From positions 26,036,459 to 26,100,458 of the forward strand of contig LS997564.1 in assembly GCA_000469685.2 (NCBI GenBank): a stretch of DNA of 64,000 bases, in the 5' to 3' direction. The translations under genes were made by a program, and so were the position numbers. The DNA comes from Haemonchus contortus. Taxonomy: Eukaryota > Nematoda > Chromadorea > Rhabditida > Trichostrongylidae. Below the pieces are notes generated by a model. The model did no database searches and was not told the origin of the DNA. It saw only the letters and a program-made list of their open reading frames with translations. How positions within the stretch are numbered: position 1 is the stretch's first letter; every line of letters starts with the position of its first letter. Positions 53,893 to 64,000 of this stretch are shown here, one piece after another.

Positions 53893-56422
53893 TTCGCAGT
53901 CAATTCGGCTGCCGTATGAGCACTCTTGGAGGTTTATTTTGAGACTAATCTTAAACTTTCCAAACCAAGCTTAAAAAGTAACAGCGGATATTGATCATCT
54001 TGGCTGGATTCCAAGCAGTAAAGGCTACGGTCCTTGCGAATGCTTCCTCTCCCACCCATAATCCTGCAGGTAGTCAGTATGAGATAAATACTGGCCCTCC
54101 ATCAGAGGGAATCTCTCAACAGGTGCTGCAGTTGAATTTACGCCGTACTGGAAAGAGAACTCGCCTGATAGGCTAGTCGCTAGTTGCAACCCAACTACAA
54201 GAAAACCGAGCCTCGTTATCACTATTTTTAGTGGTAGTTTGTCTTGATTATCTCGGATTTGGAATTAAACGCATACGTAAACTGGTTTCCTTAAGGAGGG
54301 GGATTCGTTTCATGCGAGCTTTACAACGGTCCCCGTCAATCTTTGACTTTCAAAGAACGATGAATGTAGGGGAAAGGTTGAAGACTCCTTCTCGGATTGG
54401 CTCATCAAAATGGGTGGTCGAGGAAACATTTGGGTCTAAAAACTGGCGAAAAAATCTCTTCTTTTGAAGATTCGAATGGTCTGGCCCTATAACAGAGAGT
54501 TTAAAAGACACGAATTTTTTTCCATGAAGCACCACCTGATTTTGAAAGGAAATTTTCGGATTTCCGAAGAGGACTCATGGAAACGACCATTTTTAATCAT
54601 TTTGGGGGTGAATCCAATTGTCAATTTTTCAATGACAACAACATTTTTACAAATATCGCACTCTGAGCTTGAAGGCTACTAGCTTTCTTGCAAGTGAAGT
54701 TTCCTGAAGATCAAGCTCCGCTTCACACCCTCCATCAAGATGGCCATGTCTTAACACTTCAAAGCATAATGGTAACTTCTTTATCCGAGACCTCCACTTC
54801 CCCCAATCAAGTCAGACCTGTTCTCGTACGACTACCTTGTCGAGTTTTTTCTATCTGTTTCTCTATAAATCTTAAAGAAACGTTCTCATTTATGAAGATT
54901 CATCCCTGCTAGACTTCCTTGACAACAACATGCATAGATTCCGTTCAGTTCTAGTTCTGAAGGTAACTCGCCCACATAGTTCTCAAGAGGTAGATGAGTC
55001 GATATATGGCATAATCGCCGCGAAATTAGCTCCCAGTATGTCTTGGGAAGCCGGAATGGTTTTTGGTCTGTGGGGATGCAGTTCCCAAATGGATCCAGTG
55101 TATACTTGTTCGAGAAAACACACTGGATACACTCAAAGCTGACCTACAAAGTCATCTCTCCTGGTAATGTGGTAATGTGACTTTCCTCGAGTAAGTAGCT
55201 CACCAGAAATGGGCGAATGACATTTCGAGTTTATGAAAAAGCCATCACATCAGTTGCCGTCCCACTTTAAACTTTGAATGAAACATTTTGGGCGATTTTT
55301 CTGGCTATAACCCCATCTTTCTGACTAATTACAAGTTGGACGGGCTCCCGACATTCGCGAATGTGTTGAAGGCACCTCCACACAAAATTTTCCACTTAGT
55401 AGACACTTTTACAGAGGAAAATTCGAAAAATGACGATTATTATAGTGTAGCCGAATGCCTAATAGTTAGATGAAAATTCCATTACAGTACCCAAAGTTAT
55501 TGGAGAGCCATAATGCCCACTGCAGGATTGGGGTGCTAAAAAGGTAGCTGTCATTGAAAACTCCCTCTATCCAGAACTTTTTTAGAACCATCACTTTTGT
55601 GGTCCGGAGAGGTCTGAAAAAAGGATTATTTCATTTTTGAACTGTGTGTGTCTCCAAAACAAGCTACCCACCCAGTGTTATTCTTTAATTGGGTGCTGGT
55701 ATGTTGCAAAGCTGTGGGTAGAACAGGTGAAGAATGAAGTTGATGTTGACAGTAGTTACCAGCCGTCACTGTTATGGACGGAACGTTGGAACGAAATGTT
55801 TATGACGAGCCCCCATTGCTGCCCAATATAAAAGACACCTTAAAAATGTGCTTCCACCAGTCCTATCACTACCAAATAAGGCAAGTTCATCTACATTCAC
55901 TTTACGCTTTCAAAGCGATTATTTACTATTTGCTATTCGCCATCTTACGATTTGCAGTAATGTTACGAAGTGTTTTGTACAATCCGGGACAACTCCCCCA
56001 CGCTCCCAACCCCCCCCCCTCCCTTCCGGTAAGAAACATTGATGCCAGATGCAGTCCATAGCTCCAGCTTTGTACATGACTACGTGATTTCAGTTCAGTC
56101 CTAGTCGCCCAAATTCCGATCGAATCTGTTTTCCTCAGCTTCAAACAATCCCTATCTTCAGGGCTTCCTTCAGAACAACAAACGGTTTAGTTGCCTTCGA
56201 GAAAGAATCGAGTCCCTCTGAGAAAGCACTGGCTTGAACGCGAATCTTTTAGAACGATGAGAAGACGTTCTCTTACACAGTAACTGGTTTCTTTCTAATA
56301 AGCACCCTCATATGCCTTAAAAGGTCGTTTTCATTTCCAGCATCCTTCGACCTCTTAATGAACTGGCTCTGATTCACATAACCGGATTGGTTGAAGTGAA
56401 ATGAGGCTAATTCATGTTTTAG

Positions 56423-58864
56423 ATGGACGAAGCTCGAGATCGGGTCTTCTGTTTGGTCACTTACACGGCTACGGCCTTCACCCTAATTTCGATCCTAGCC
56501 ATGTCATTGACCATTCCAATGGCTAACAACTACGTATCCTTTATGAAGACCACCATCGAACGGGACCTGGATGACTGCCAGGTTGGTGGAGTCAAAAAAC
56601 TTGTTTAGCAAACCCTACAAAGCCAGAAATTTCAGAGGTCAATGGAAGAAATCCGCCAACTGACTCCTGCTGCTCACAAGGGTGGACCGTTAGCTCATTT
56701 GGTGGATTCCGAAACAGGAACTCGTCATAATCTCACCATCGGAAGAAGGGACAAAAGGCAGGCAGCCGTGTGCCCCGGTTCGTGTAGAGTTTGATCACAG
56801 GATAGGAAGCTTGTTCTAGAATGATGAACTTGATGTCACCCACTGCCGCTGGGCTTGTTGACGAATTATATGGGATCTATACCTTTCAGGATGCTGCCTT
56901 CCCGGTGAACCTGGAGTTCCAGGTAAACAAGGTAGAATGGGAAGACCTGGTCGGCCAGGAGCGGATGGTGCTCAAGGATTCCCTGGTCGTCCACCTAGGG
57001 TTTGTTCCATAGTCATATCTAGCAGAGGATTTACAAAAGCTTACTGTTGTTTGTTTTTGTTTATGAAAATGTTTGTTTTGCTATAGACTGCTTTTCTAGC
57101 TTCAATTCGATCCAATTTAAGGTTTGCGAACAGCTGGCTCCAACTCCTTGCACTCCTTGTCCTCCCGGTCCTCCCGGACCCCCGGGAATCCCAGGAGAAC
57201 CAGGTTTGTCATCAATCAATTCCATCAACGCGTTCCTTCTATAACACGCTCCTTCAGACTGATTAATAATGTAATAGAAACTTGCCTTCACGACATGCCT
57301 AAGTGCCCGAATGAGCTGGCAACAGCCAGTTTGAGTGTTGTGTATGTGTGTGTATGTGTGTGTGTCTGAGATGTAGCTCGAGGAGAAACTAGAACTAGTA
57401 TGCGCATCGTGTGGGCGATGTCAATAGTTTCCCAGTCGCACTTTTTAGCCGCTAAGACATCTATGCTGTGCATAGGCGAGGCGTTTCTTGGAATGCAGTC
57501 GTGGTGGTCGCCTCTCTGCCTTTTTGGTATAACGACTTGGTGGCGGTCGGCATCCGATGCAATCTATGGGGATCAATCAAGCGTGCCTTCACCTAAACAT
57601 ACATCAAACACTGTCCTTCCTACAACACAAACATACATCAAACAATACTATCCGGGAGAAAACTTATGTCCTGAAGTTTCCTGGGTAACTACAGTTCCGA
57701 GTTGGCCCCTCCATCAACTTCGGGCTATTCCCAATCCCTGAATTTATATTTACTAGGTCTTATTCACAGAAAATTGGTGACAGTTCCCTTACTTACTATA
57801 CTCCCATTTTTACTGGAAAATATTATAGAAGACATGCGGGATGGGCAGTTTAGTTGGGAGAAGCGTCCCTTATTGGGTTAGCGCATCATCACGATTCTGG
57901 CCCTACTTTTGGCCTTAGTCTGCTGAACCTCTGAAATCCCACGGTCAGTAACAGGACATTTGAGACATTCATTTCAAGGTTCCAGCTCATCAAAACCTCG
58001 AAATAGTTGAAAAAAACCGTCCTTTCGTAACGACAAAGTCATCCATTCCTCAAAAAACTCGTCCATTCTCCGGGGAGTTGCATGAGCTGTCAGATTCCGC
58101 AGTACTTTGTTGATTTCTCGATGAACCCCCTTAGGCATGGTACGTAGAGGGTACGTATGACTCGAGCGTAGAAATGGTTGCGATAAATGAAGATCGCAGT
58201 GCAGCGAACCGGTTGTGGACGTCGCGGTCGCGTAGCCGGAACGCACCAAATGCCTCCGGAGAGGAAAAACCTGACCGCTTACGTCATCACTCACTGATTA
58301 CTTTTGTTCAAAGAGGTTTGTAGTAATGCATTTGCTTTTTAAGGTATTAATGGCGAAAGTGGACCACCAGGACAACCAGGTGCAGCAGGATTACCAGGGC
58401 CCAAGGGTCCCGATGGAGTTCCTGGAGAAGCAGGACCTAATGGTGAAGGAGGAGCTCCTGGACAGCCTGGAATACCCGCTCAAAACGTTCCCGCATTCCC
58501 GGGTCTACCAGGACCAAAAGGACCTCCGGTGAGGACGGACTGTCTTCTGATCTATTTCCATGGGATCAAATAATGACTTTTTAGGGAGCTCCAGGAGAAC
58601 CAGGATCGCCCGGCTCACCAGGACCACCAGGTCAGCCCGGCCAGCCAGGAATGCGTGGACCACCAGGAGCCGATGGTCAGAAAGGACCGGATGGTCAACC
58701 TGGTCAACCGGGTCCACCAGGACCTGGGGGAACCGATGGTGAGAGAGGTAAGCTAATGGTGTTTCTGAGGTTGACCATAAATGATTGGTCGTTCAGGTGT
58801 CTGCCCTACTTATTGCGCTCGAGATGGAGGAGTTTTCTTCGAAGACGGGTCCAGAAGAGTCTAA
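56423..58864 (+). CDS. Cuticle collagen, seven exons, 302 aa (tandem copy 1)
   Basis: Structural collagen secreted by hypodermis into the cuticle. Exons: 56423-56581, 56636-56777, 56890-56999, 57122-57203, 58344-58528, 58585-58747, 58797-58864. They sum to 909 nt and all phases agree. Exon 1 (53 residues) is the nematode cuticle collagen N-domain with one hydrophobic anchor. Exon 2 has RRDKRQ, a subtilisin-type maturation site. Exon 3 starts the Gly-X-Y blocks after a CC pair. Exon 4 has the C-x2-C interruption ([12 protein letters not shown]). Exons 5 and 6 hold the main triple helix. Exon 7 gives the ending [20 protein letters not shown]. The ATG abuts acceptor TTTTAG, so the mRNA is probably trans-spliced with almost no 5' UTR. 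Intron 4 is unusually long (1140 bp). The poly(A) signal is close to the stop. No C. elegans orthologue is assigned. Confidence 0.95.
57338..57368. repeat. TG/TATG microsatellite in collagen intron 4
   Basis: Short run of TGTGTATGTGTGTGTATGTG within the 1140-bp intron of the first collagen gene. Confidence 0.9.
57974..58294 (-). CDS. Orphan 106-codon frame inside collagen intron 4
   Basis: An ATG-to-stop frame opposite to the collagen, in its longest intron. The product is Arg-rich with no signal or membrane segment (central [20 protein letters not shown]). I do not recognise it. It may be part of an unclassified repeat that lengthened the intron, or chance. Confidence 0.2.
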   Translation of the reverse strand: MSDDVSGQVFPLRRHLVRSGYATATSTTGSLHCDLHLSQPFLRSSHTYPLRTMPKGVHREINKVLRNLTAHATPRRMDEFFEEWMTLSLRKDGFFQLFRGFDELEP

Positions 58865-58895
58865 GTGTGACATTGGATCTTCTCGAACATTGCTT

Positions 58896-58901
58896 AATAA
58901 A
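58896..58901 (+). terminator. Poly(A) signal, collagen copy 1
   Basis: AATAAA lies 32 bp after the TAA stop of the first collagen gene, implying a very short 3' UTR. A second AATAAA follows near 58948. Confidence 0.6.
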
Positions 58902-58982
58902 CATTTTGCACTCATCAAAGCTGTTATTTTTGGAGCACAGCCTCTTCAATAAACCCACAACAAAAAAGTAAATAACAACAGG

Positions 58983-59468
58983 TTGAAGGAAAGAATTGGC
59001 ATCAGTAGGATTTCTGGAGATGCTCTGCTCTCCGCAGTGTTCTATACAGATTCGCAGAGTCTCTTAAATGCGTATTTAGCCAGTCCAATGTCAGAAACTA
59101 GCCAGACAACGTCCGAACAATGTTTCACGGCTGGCTGGGATCATTTCCCACTCAGATGCATCGAATTGGAATTGAATGCTTTCTCGATCAGAATTATTAA
59201 TGAAATTGTAGTAAATCGCGGCGTTTTAGATTCGATCGCTGACAGCTTCTCAAATTCTTCTCCTTCTTTGGAGCCCTTGGAGATCCGCCACGCCTTTCAG
59301 TCATCGGACGCTATCGCTGTCCATCGCTGGACTGGCCGTGTCCAGTGTGTGTGTTCACATTCCGAGCTACAAAAAGTCAAATCAGTTGAAGTTCAGCGTC
59401 TGATAAACTCGAGACTGCCACCTACTTCGAGAAAAGACTTCGAAATGATCAGGAAAACCTGTTTGTAG
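58983..59468 (+). CDS. Orphan 161-codon frame between the collagens
   Basis: Longest plus-strand frame outside the supported genes. It starts about 80 bp after the poly(A) signal of collagen copy 1. No signal peptide, membrane helix or known motif, and no clear splice sites that extend it. It could be a small single-exon gene or a chance frame in a compositionally mild stretch. Confidence 0.25.
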   Translation: MKERIGISRISGDALLSAVFYTDSQSLLNAYLASPMSETSQTTSEQCFTAGWDHFPLRCIELELNAFSIRIINEIVVNRGVLDSIADSFSNSSPSLEPLEIRHAFQSSDAIAVHRWTGRVQCVCSHSELQKVKSVEVQRLINSRLPPTSRKDFEMIRKTCL

Positions 59469-60280
59469 CGATCTGGATTGAACTTCCATATATGATAAAC
59501 GTGACTTTTTACCATATACGCCATCCTAGTCACGAAAATTTAATGGGTTTCTCTGTGGAGGCTCCAGGTTGGCTTGATAAAAACACTTCCAGTCTTGATG
59601 CTAATGAGCCAATCTACTTTTCCAGGAAATAAGAAATTGTATTTACATAGATGCACAAATTCTAGTTCAAATTCATGTTTTAGGAGGAAAATCCTATAGA
59701 CGTGCCCTGAAAACGAGGAAGACGAACCAGACCATGGCTGTGTTTAATCCTTGTAGACTAGATAATCTCCTTCTAGGCGAGTTCTTTGACAATTTTCAGT
59801 CCATGATTGAATATTCGGATTACAAACATTCAAGCTGGAGAAAGCTGGAGTGGGAGAGCTGTAACCTTCTGCCTGTACCGCCTGCTTCACCCTCAGCACC
59901 ATTCCTCCTCGATTAGGTGGTCCATATTCGTCAGGTAACTGAAAGACGAGCAAACGAAACCCGGACCATTTTTGGAGGACACCCATGGGATCGATCCACC
60001 TTGTTAGCCCCCACATAGCGTTTTACGAGATTTGAAAAAGCAAATGAAACACCACGAATTCCATCACACCGTTCAACCACGAACCGTTTTCATGGGGAAG
60101 AGGCGTGGCTGACGCCCGAAGCAACGCACACCGCATCATTCATTTTTTAAGATCGGCTTCCAACTAGGGGCTGTTTCCAGTCATGGTGTCGTCCCACCCC
60201 CTTCCCCCTCCCCAAACCTGGCATTCTAATTGGTTTGACACGCCCACTAGAGGCCAACAGAAAGAAATATCTACTATGGA

Positions 60281-60289
60281 TATAAAAGG
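60281..60289 (+). promoter_or_regulatory. TATA box of collagen copy 2
   Basis: TATAAAAGG lies about 430 bp upstream of the collagen start codon. With a trans-splice acceptor just before the ATG, the roughly 400 bp between would be outron and be removed. A TATA box suits a gene expressed in strong pulses at moults. This is inferred from position and sequence only. Confidence 0.5.
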
Positions 60290-60716
60290 CTTAAGGTGGT
60301 GAATACTTGAGCCGCTACATTCGACGGCGTCGGTCATGCGTTTAATGCTTGAAATGGTGAACTCCAACCAAGGAAGGGAGGTCTTGACTGGCTGACTGTA
60401 TCCCCCCAACGACAACTTCCTATGCAGTACATTGCTAGATGTTTTTGATGCAGCCATTTAATGTGCTTGTGCTGTTTCTCTCCCCACTCGCGGAAGTGGA
60501 TTCGAAGTGGTCGGACATTCAGACACAGTTGATCGACTCTCCTCCTCGAATCCAGTTCCTCCGCCTCTCCTTCCTCTCCAAGAACCCATCATAAAGCCTT
60601 CGCGACTGGCTGCCTCAATCTCTTTCTCTTCACCCCATTTCTCAGTGTCCTCCTCCTCATTGCACTTTTCTTCTTCAATTGCACCTTGTTCGTGTGAAAT
60701 TCGTTTGATTCGTAGG

Positions 60717-62539
60717 ATGGACTTGGATCGGCGAGAGCGGGCCTACCGCTTCGTCGCCTTCTCAGCCGTCTCTTTTTCATTGGTGGCCATAGTAGCGGTT
60801 TTTATTACGCTCCCAATAGTAAATAACTATATCAATTCCGTTCATGCACGTGTTCAAAGTGAAATGGAGCTCTGTAAGGTAAGATCTTGTCTGGTTCCCA
60901 CATTATTTTTAAATCGGGAGCTTCTCCAATCCAGTTATCCGCCCGAGACGTCATGATGGAGGTGGCTGAATATCGCTCATTGCCAAGGTCCTTGCTACCC
61001 GGGCTCGCCCATCCCAAAAATAGTACTCGCCAGAAAAGGCAGGCTGATGGAGGTCATTGCCAGGGTAAGCTTTTCTATCTCATTTCTCTCTTTCACTTCG
61101 TTTTTCACGGATCCGCTCAAATGCAGCTCCTATTGGGAGAAGGGTTTTCGTAGTAGCCTTCGTGCACATAGTCTGCAATATTTCGTTTTTCGATTGGCAT
61201 CAAGCCGTAGACGGTTACCCCGAAGGGATCGAAGTCATACCCGTCAGATTTCCTATTTTGTTCCTAAAAATGTGCTCTACTGTGGCTCCAGGATACCCAC
61301 AGAAGAGACATCAGGCGCAGTGTAGGCCTATGTCAGCTTTGGTTGCGTTTGAGCGAATCTTGATTAATGTAGATTTTTTCGCATTTCTTTAAACCCCTTT
61401 TTTTCAAGGATGTTGTCTTCCCGGATTGCCAGGCCCTGACGGCGCACCAGGAAAGAATGGTATGCCAGGAAGACCGGGAGCTCCGGGTGCACCTGGATTC
61501 CCTGGAAGACCACCAGCGTACGTTCCGTTCGAATTTTCCTTAAATGTATTTGCAGCTGCTGTTTGATAAAGTTGCCCTTCATTTTCAAGCTATCATGAGT
61601 GATTTCTTTTTTTGGCCATATGTAGGTTCATACTTACTATTTTGATGGTGCTTTTGTAGAGTTTGCGAGGAAGTGACGGCGCCCCCATGCAATCCATGTC
61701 CTCCTGGAGAACCAGGACCTCCCGGACCACCTGGTGATGCTGGTAAGCGATTTCACGAATACTTTTCTCAAGGTGTTACTAAAAGCTTGGATCAGTTCAC
61801 CGACTGGAACGTTTCGGAGTAAATTAAATGGTTAAGGTCTAATAAAGAGCAATTCCCAACTAGCCCTTTTTAGGTAGCCCAGGCCAGCCTGGACATCCTG
61901 GACGCAATGGAAACGACGGATCACCTGGACCACAAGGTTTGTTTTTCCGGGAACAGCGTGGGATAGATCGACAAGGATAATCCTTTTCAGGACCACCTGG
62001 TCCTCCTGGACCACCTGGAGAAAATGGAAGAGACGGAGCACGAGGAGAGCCTGGACGCCCTGCCTTCAGGTGATTTGCAAGTGATCTTTGTTAACATTTC
62101 TTTCTCTTTGCAACCCTATTTTTAGTACTCCTGCAATCCCTGGAGACCCTGGAACACCAGGAGAACCTGGACCACCTGGACTTCCTGGAGATGCTGGACA
62201 AAGCGGTTCGTTCTATCATTGGATGTTGTGATGTTGGGTAAACTGAAAGTGCAAATCGCCGAATGTTTGATTGAGCTGATTATGTATGTCTAGGTCGACC
62301 TGGATCTGACGGACTTACCGGTCCACAGGGCCCTCCTGGCCCACCAGGACCTCAAGGGCCACCTGGAGAAATGGGACCTGCCGGACAAGCTGGACAACCT
62401 GGACCGCAAGGAGAACGAGGTTTATTTCTAGGTCGTTCAGGTGCTTGCTACATGAAAATTACCCACGATTTCAGGTATCTGCCCCAAGTATTGTGCTTTG
62501 GACGGAGGTGTGTTCTTCGAGGATGGTACACGAAGATAA
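60717..62539 (+). CDS. Cuticle collagen, nine exons, 298 aa (tandem copy 2)
   Basis: Second cuticle collagen, same strand, 1.85 kb after the first. Exons: 60717-60878, 60935-61064, 61409-61517, 61660-61742, 61874-61936, 61991-62069, 62126-62205, 62294-62419, 62475-62539. They total 897 nt with consistent phases. The N-domain reads [18 protein letters not shown] and then a hydrophobic anchor. RQKRQ is the processing site. The Gly-X-Y region is broken by [16 protein letters not shown]. The C-terminus [18 protein letters not shown] is the classic ending of one cuticle-collagen subgroup. The open frame runs upstream of 60717, but the collagen domain starts there and an acceptor-like TTCGTAG lies just before the ATG, so I chose that start. 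More short introns interrupt the helix than in copy 1, while the first four exon boundaries correspond. The genes are therefore old paralogues rather than a recent duplication. Confidence 0.96.
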
Positions 62540-62925
62540 TTTTAGTAACAGCGGTGCTAATCGACTTAATCCGCCGCCAAATTTCTGCTCTCGTGTCTTT
62601 CTTCGGATATTTCTTGCGAATCGTTTTTTATCGTTCATTCTTGTGTGTGTTGGTATCTGTGCCCTGATCCCAGGGCTATGGTTTCCACATTCGTCAGGGT
62701 TTTCAACCAGCCCCTTATTTCCCCACTCATTGAGCAGCTTTTTTTCTCTGCCCCACTATGCCGCATTTGAAACGTTGTTCTGTCCATATGGGCTTTTTCA
62801 GAGGGTACAGTCCCTCTCATCCGACGTGTCCTGGAAAATTCGTAAACGGAAATGGCATGAAGTTGTGTTCCGTACTCCCAGTGTAATAATTGTGTGTACT
62901 TAGTTGTATATTTGTAAAGGTATAT

Positions 62926-62931
62926 AATAAA
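62926..62931 (+). terminator. Poly(A) signal, collagen copy 2
   Basis: AATAAA about 390 bp after the stop of the second collagen gene, the first clear signal downstream. Confidence 0.5.
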
Positions 62932-62939
62932 AGTATAGA

Positions 62940-64000
62940 ATACAATTTCTGGTTTGTGTTAGCAATGTTTTCAGCGTGGCTATGTCCATATCCTGTATGA
63001 AAAAGTAAACAAAAAACAAACAAAATTGTCCAGCAATTGTTAACAGCAGAAGCGACCATCTATGGCGACCGCGTGGTTCCTTTGGTACTTCTGAACCACT
63101 TCTCTAATAACCAGTAAACCACAAAGGTGGTAAAAATCCATCTGGTAGGGTACCTACCTCCTTTGACGACATCAGCACTCAAGAAATCTTCTATTTTGAA
63201 GTTCGTCTGGTTTAGAAAGGTCCAGCAAAAAAGCAGGACGAGAAGGTGAATGATCCATCTATCTGAGATACGCCATTCGCTCGACCTTTGCTCAAATTTG
63301 TAGAATAACATCGATGTATTTGTGATTTGCAACGCCCCGGGTACTGTTTTGGCCAGGGCAACTGCCTTCCCCCGCATGGATGAAACACGAACCCCCAGGC
63401 ATGGGAAGCATGGTTGAGTCAGATAGAATTGGTTTCACTGTTAGGGCAGATGAAAAAATTCTTTCCACTTTTTTCCCATTTTACTATCGGCGTCCTTTGA
63501 AGGACATGTCGTCCGGAAGGCCACCGTTTTCGCAAAGGTTACACAATTTAGTCGCTTTTTACGATCTTCAAGTCATTAAAGTCATGCCAAAAACATTCCA
63601 AAAATGGCTGTTCACTTAGGGAGAATGATTGCTTCTTGCATACCGGCACCACTGTGTGCTGTATTGAACGGAACAACTATTATTGAGGTAGAAATGCTCC
63701 TGAATACCTTCGTAGATGAGTTCTTTTCTACCTCTACCCTAGAACGGATACTGGTATTCAGCGGGTTGTCACTGTTGGCTCAGCTCAGCTCGTTTTATCT
63801 TGGTCTTGGTTAGACTCTCCTGTAGTTGTACACCTGTCCTCAATTCCCTCTACTGGCGCACTCAGATGAGCATATAAATAAATGAATAAATAAACAAAAT
63901 ACCTGCTTAGCCTTAAAAATGAAGTACCACCTGCCTCTGTAAGAGGGATTCCCTAACCCTTCCGAGTTAAAGTTCTTGTGAGGCCTACGCTTCGGCTTCT
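62940..64000. other. Unassigned stretch after collagen copy 2
   Basis: Open frames of 70-105 codons on both strands, none recognised. An AATAAATGAATAAATAAAC run near 63878-63897 could be a poly(A) region of something cut by the window edge, or a repeat tail. Confidence 0.35.

Larger units (their letters stand above)
51650..56422. other. Unassigned stretch upstream of collagen copy 1
   Basis: Holds SINE-B and SINE-A pieces at 52.4, 53.3 and 53.7 kb. No supported exon between 53.9 and 56.4 kb. Regulatory DNA of the first collagen presumably lies in the last few hundred bases, but no TATA box is obvious. Confidence 0.4.

Noticed and set aside
60507..60716. N-terminal extension of collagen copy 2
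   Set aside because: The frame is open, but the conserved collagen N-domain begins at 60717 and an acceptor lies immediately upstream. The extension is Ser/Pro-rich and probably outron.

Overview
This is a window of nuclear DNA from a nematode, most likely a clade V strongylid such as a hookworm. That placement is inference. Support comes from two cuticle collagen genes with a nematode N-terminal domain and a [20 protein letters not shown] C-terminus, a nematode-only Srab-type chemoreceptor gene, short introns with TTTCAG acceptors, likely spliced-leader acceptors next to start codons, and a BEL/Pao retroelement with a phlebovirus-like envelope. Only three cellular genes can be supported in 64 kb. 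Most of the rest is transposon-derived.

Layout. 1-15.5 kb: no recognisable gene; TTAA-flanked MITEs and tRNA-derived SINEs. 15.56-24.29 kb (+): one seven-exon, 342-residue Srab-like seven-transmembrane receptor. Its introns (61 to 3446 bp) hold a Tc1-like element, a degenerate mariner, two hairpin MITEs, a SINE and a TTAA MITE. 24.3-38.3 kb: no gene I recognise; a second SINE family, a hairpin MITE and short orphan ORFs. 38.3-40.5 kb: a TA-flanked MITE and a decayed mariner. 40.49-51.65 kb: an irritans-type mariner split by an apparently intact BEL/Pao element (40771-51038) with LTRs that look identical. 51.65-56.4 kb: SINE fragments and unassigned sequence. 56.42-58.86 and 60.72-62.54 kb (+): two tandem, divergent cuticle collagen genes of 302 and 298 residues. 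62.9-64 kb: unassigned.

The most interesting object is the BEL/Pao element. One 2588-codon frame carries Gag, protease, RT/RNase H, integrase and a two-part phlebovirus-like envelope. Past the envelope lies a second 540-codon frame in another phase. It has coiled coils, a 13-residue tandem repeat and three CCHC-like knuckles spaced like those of the element's own Gag, so it looks like a second nucleocapsid-type protein. Possible splice sites (41276/41277 and 49204/49205) suggest how it could be expressed. Other points of interest are nested insertions that show target-site duplications directly, and two distinct tRNA-derived SINE families.

All gene models were built by eye from splice signals, reading phase and remembered family motifs. 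No alignment or database search was run.
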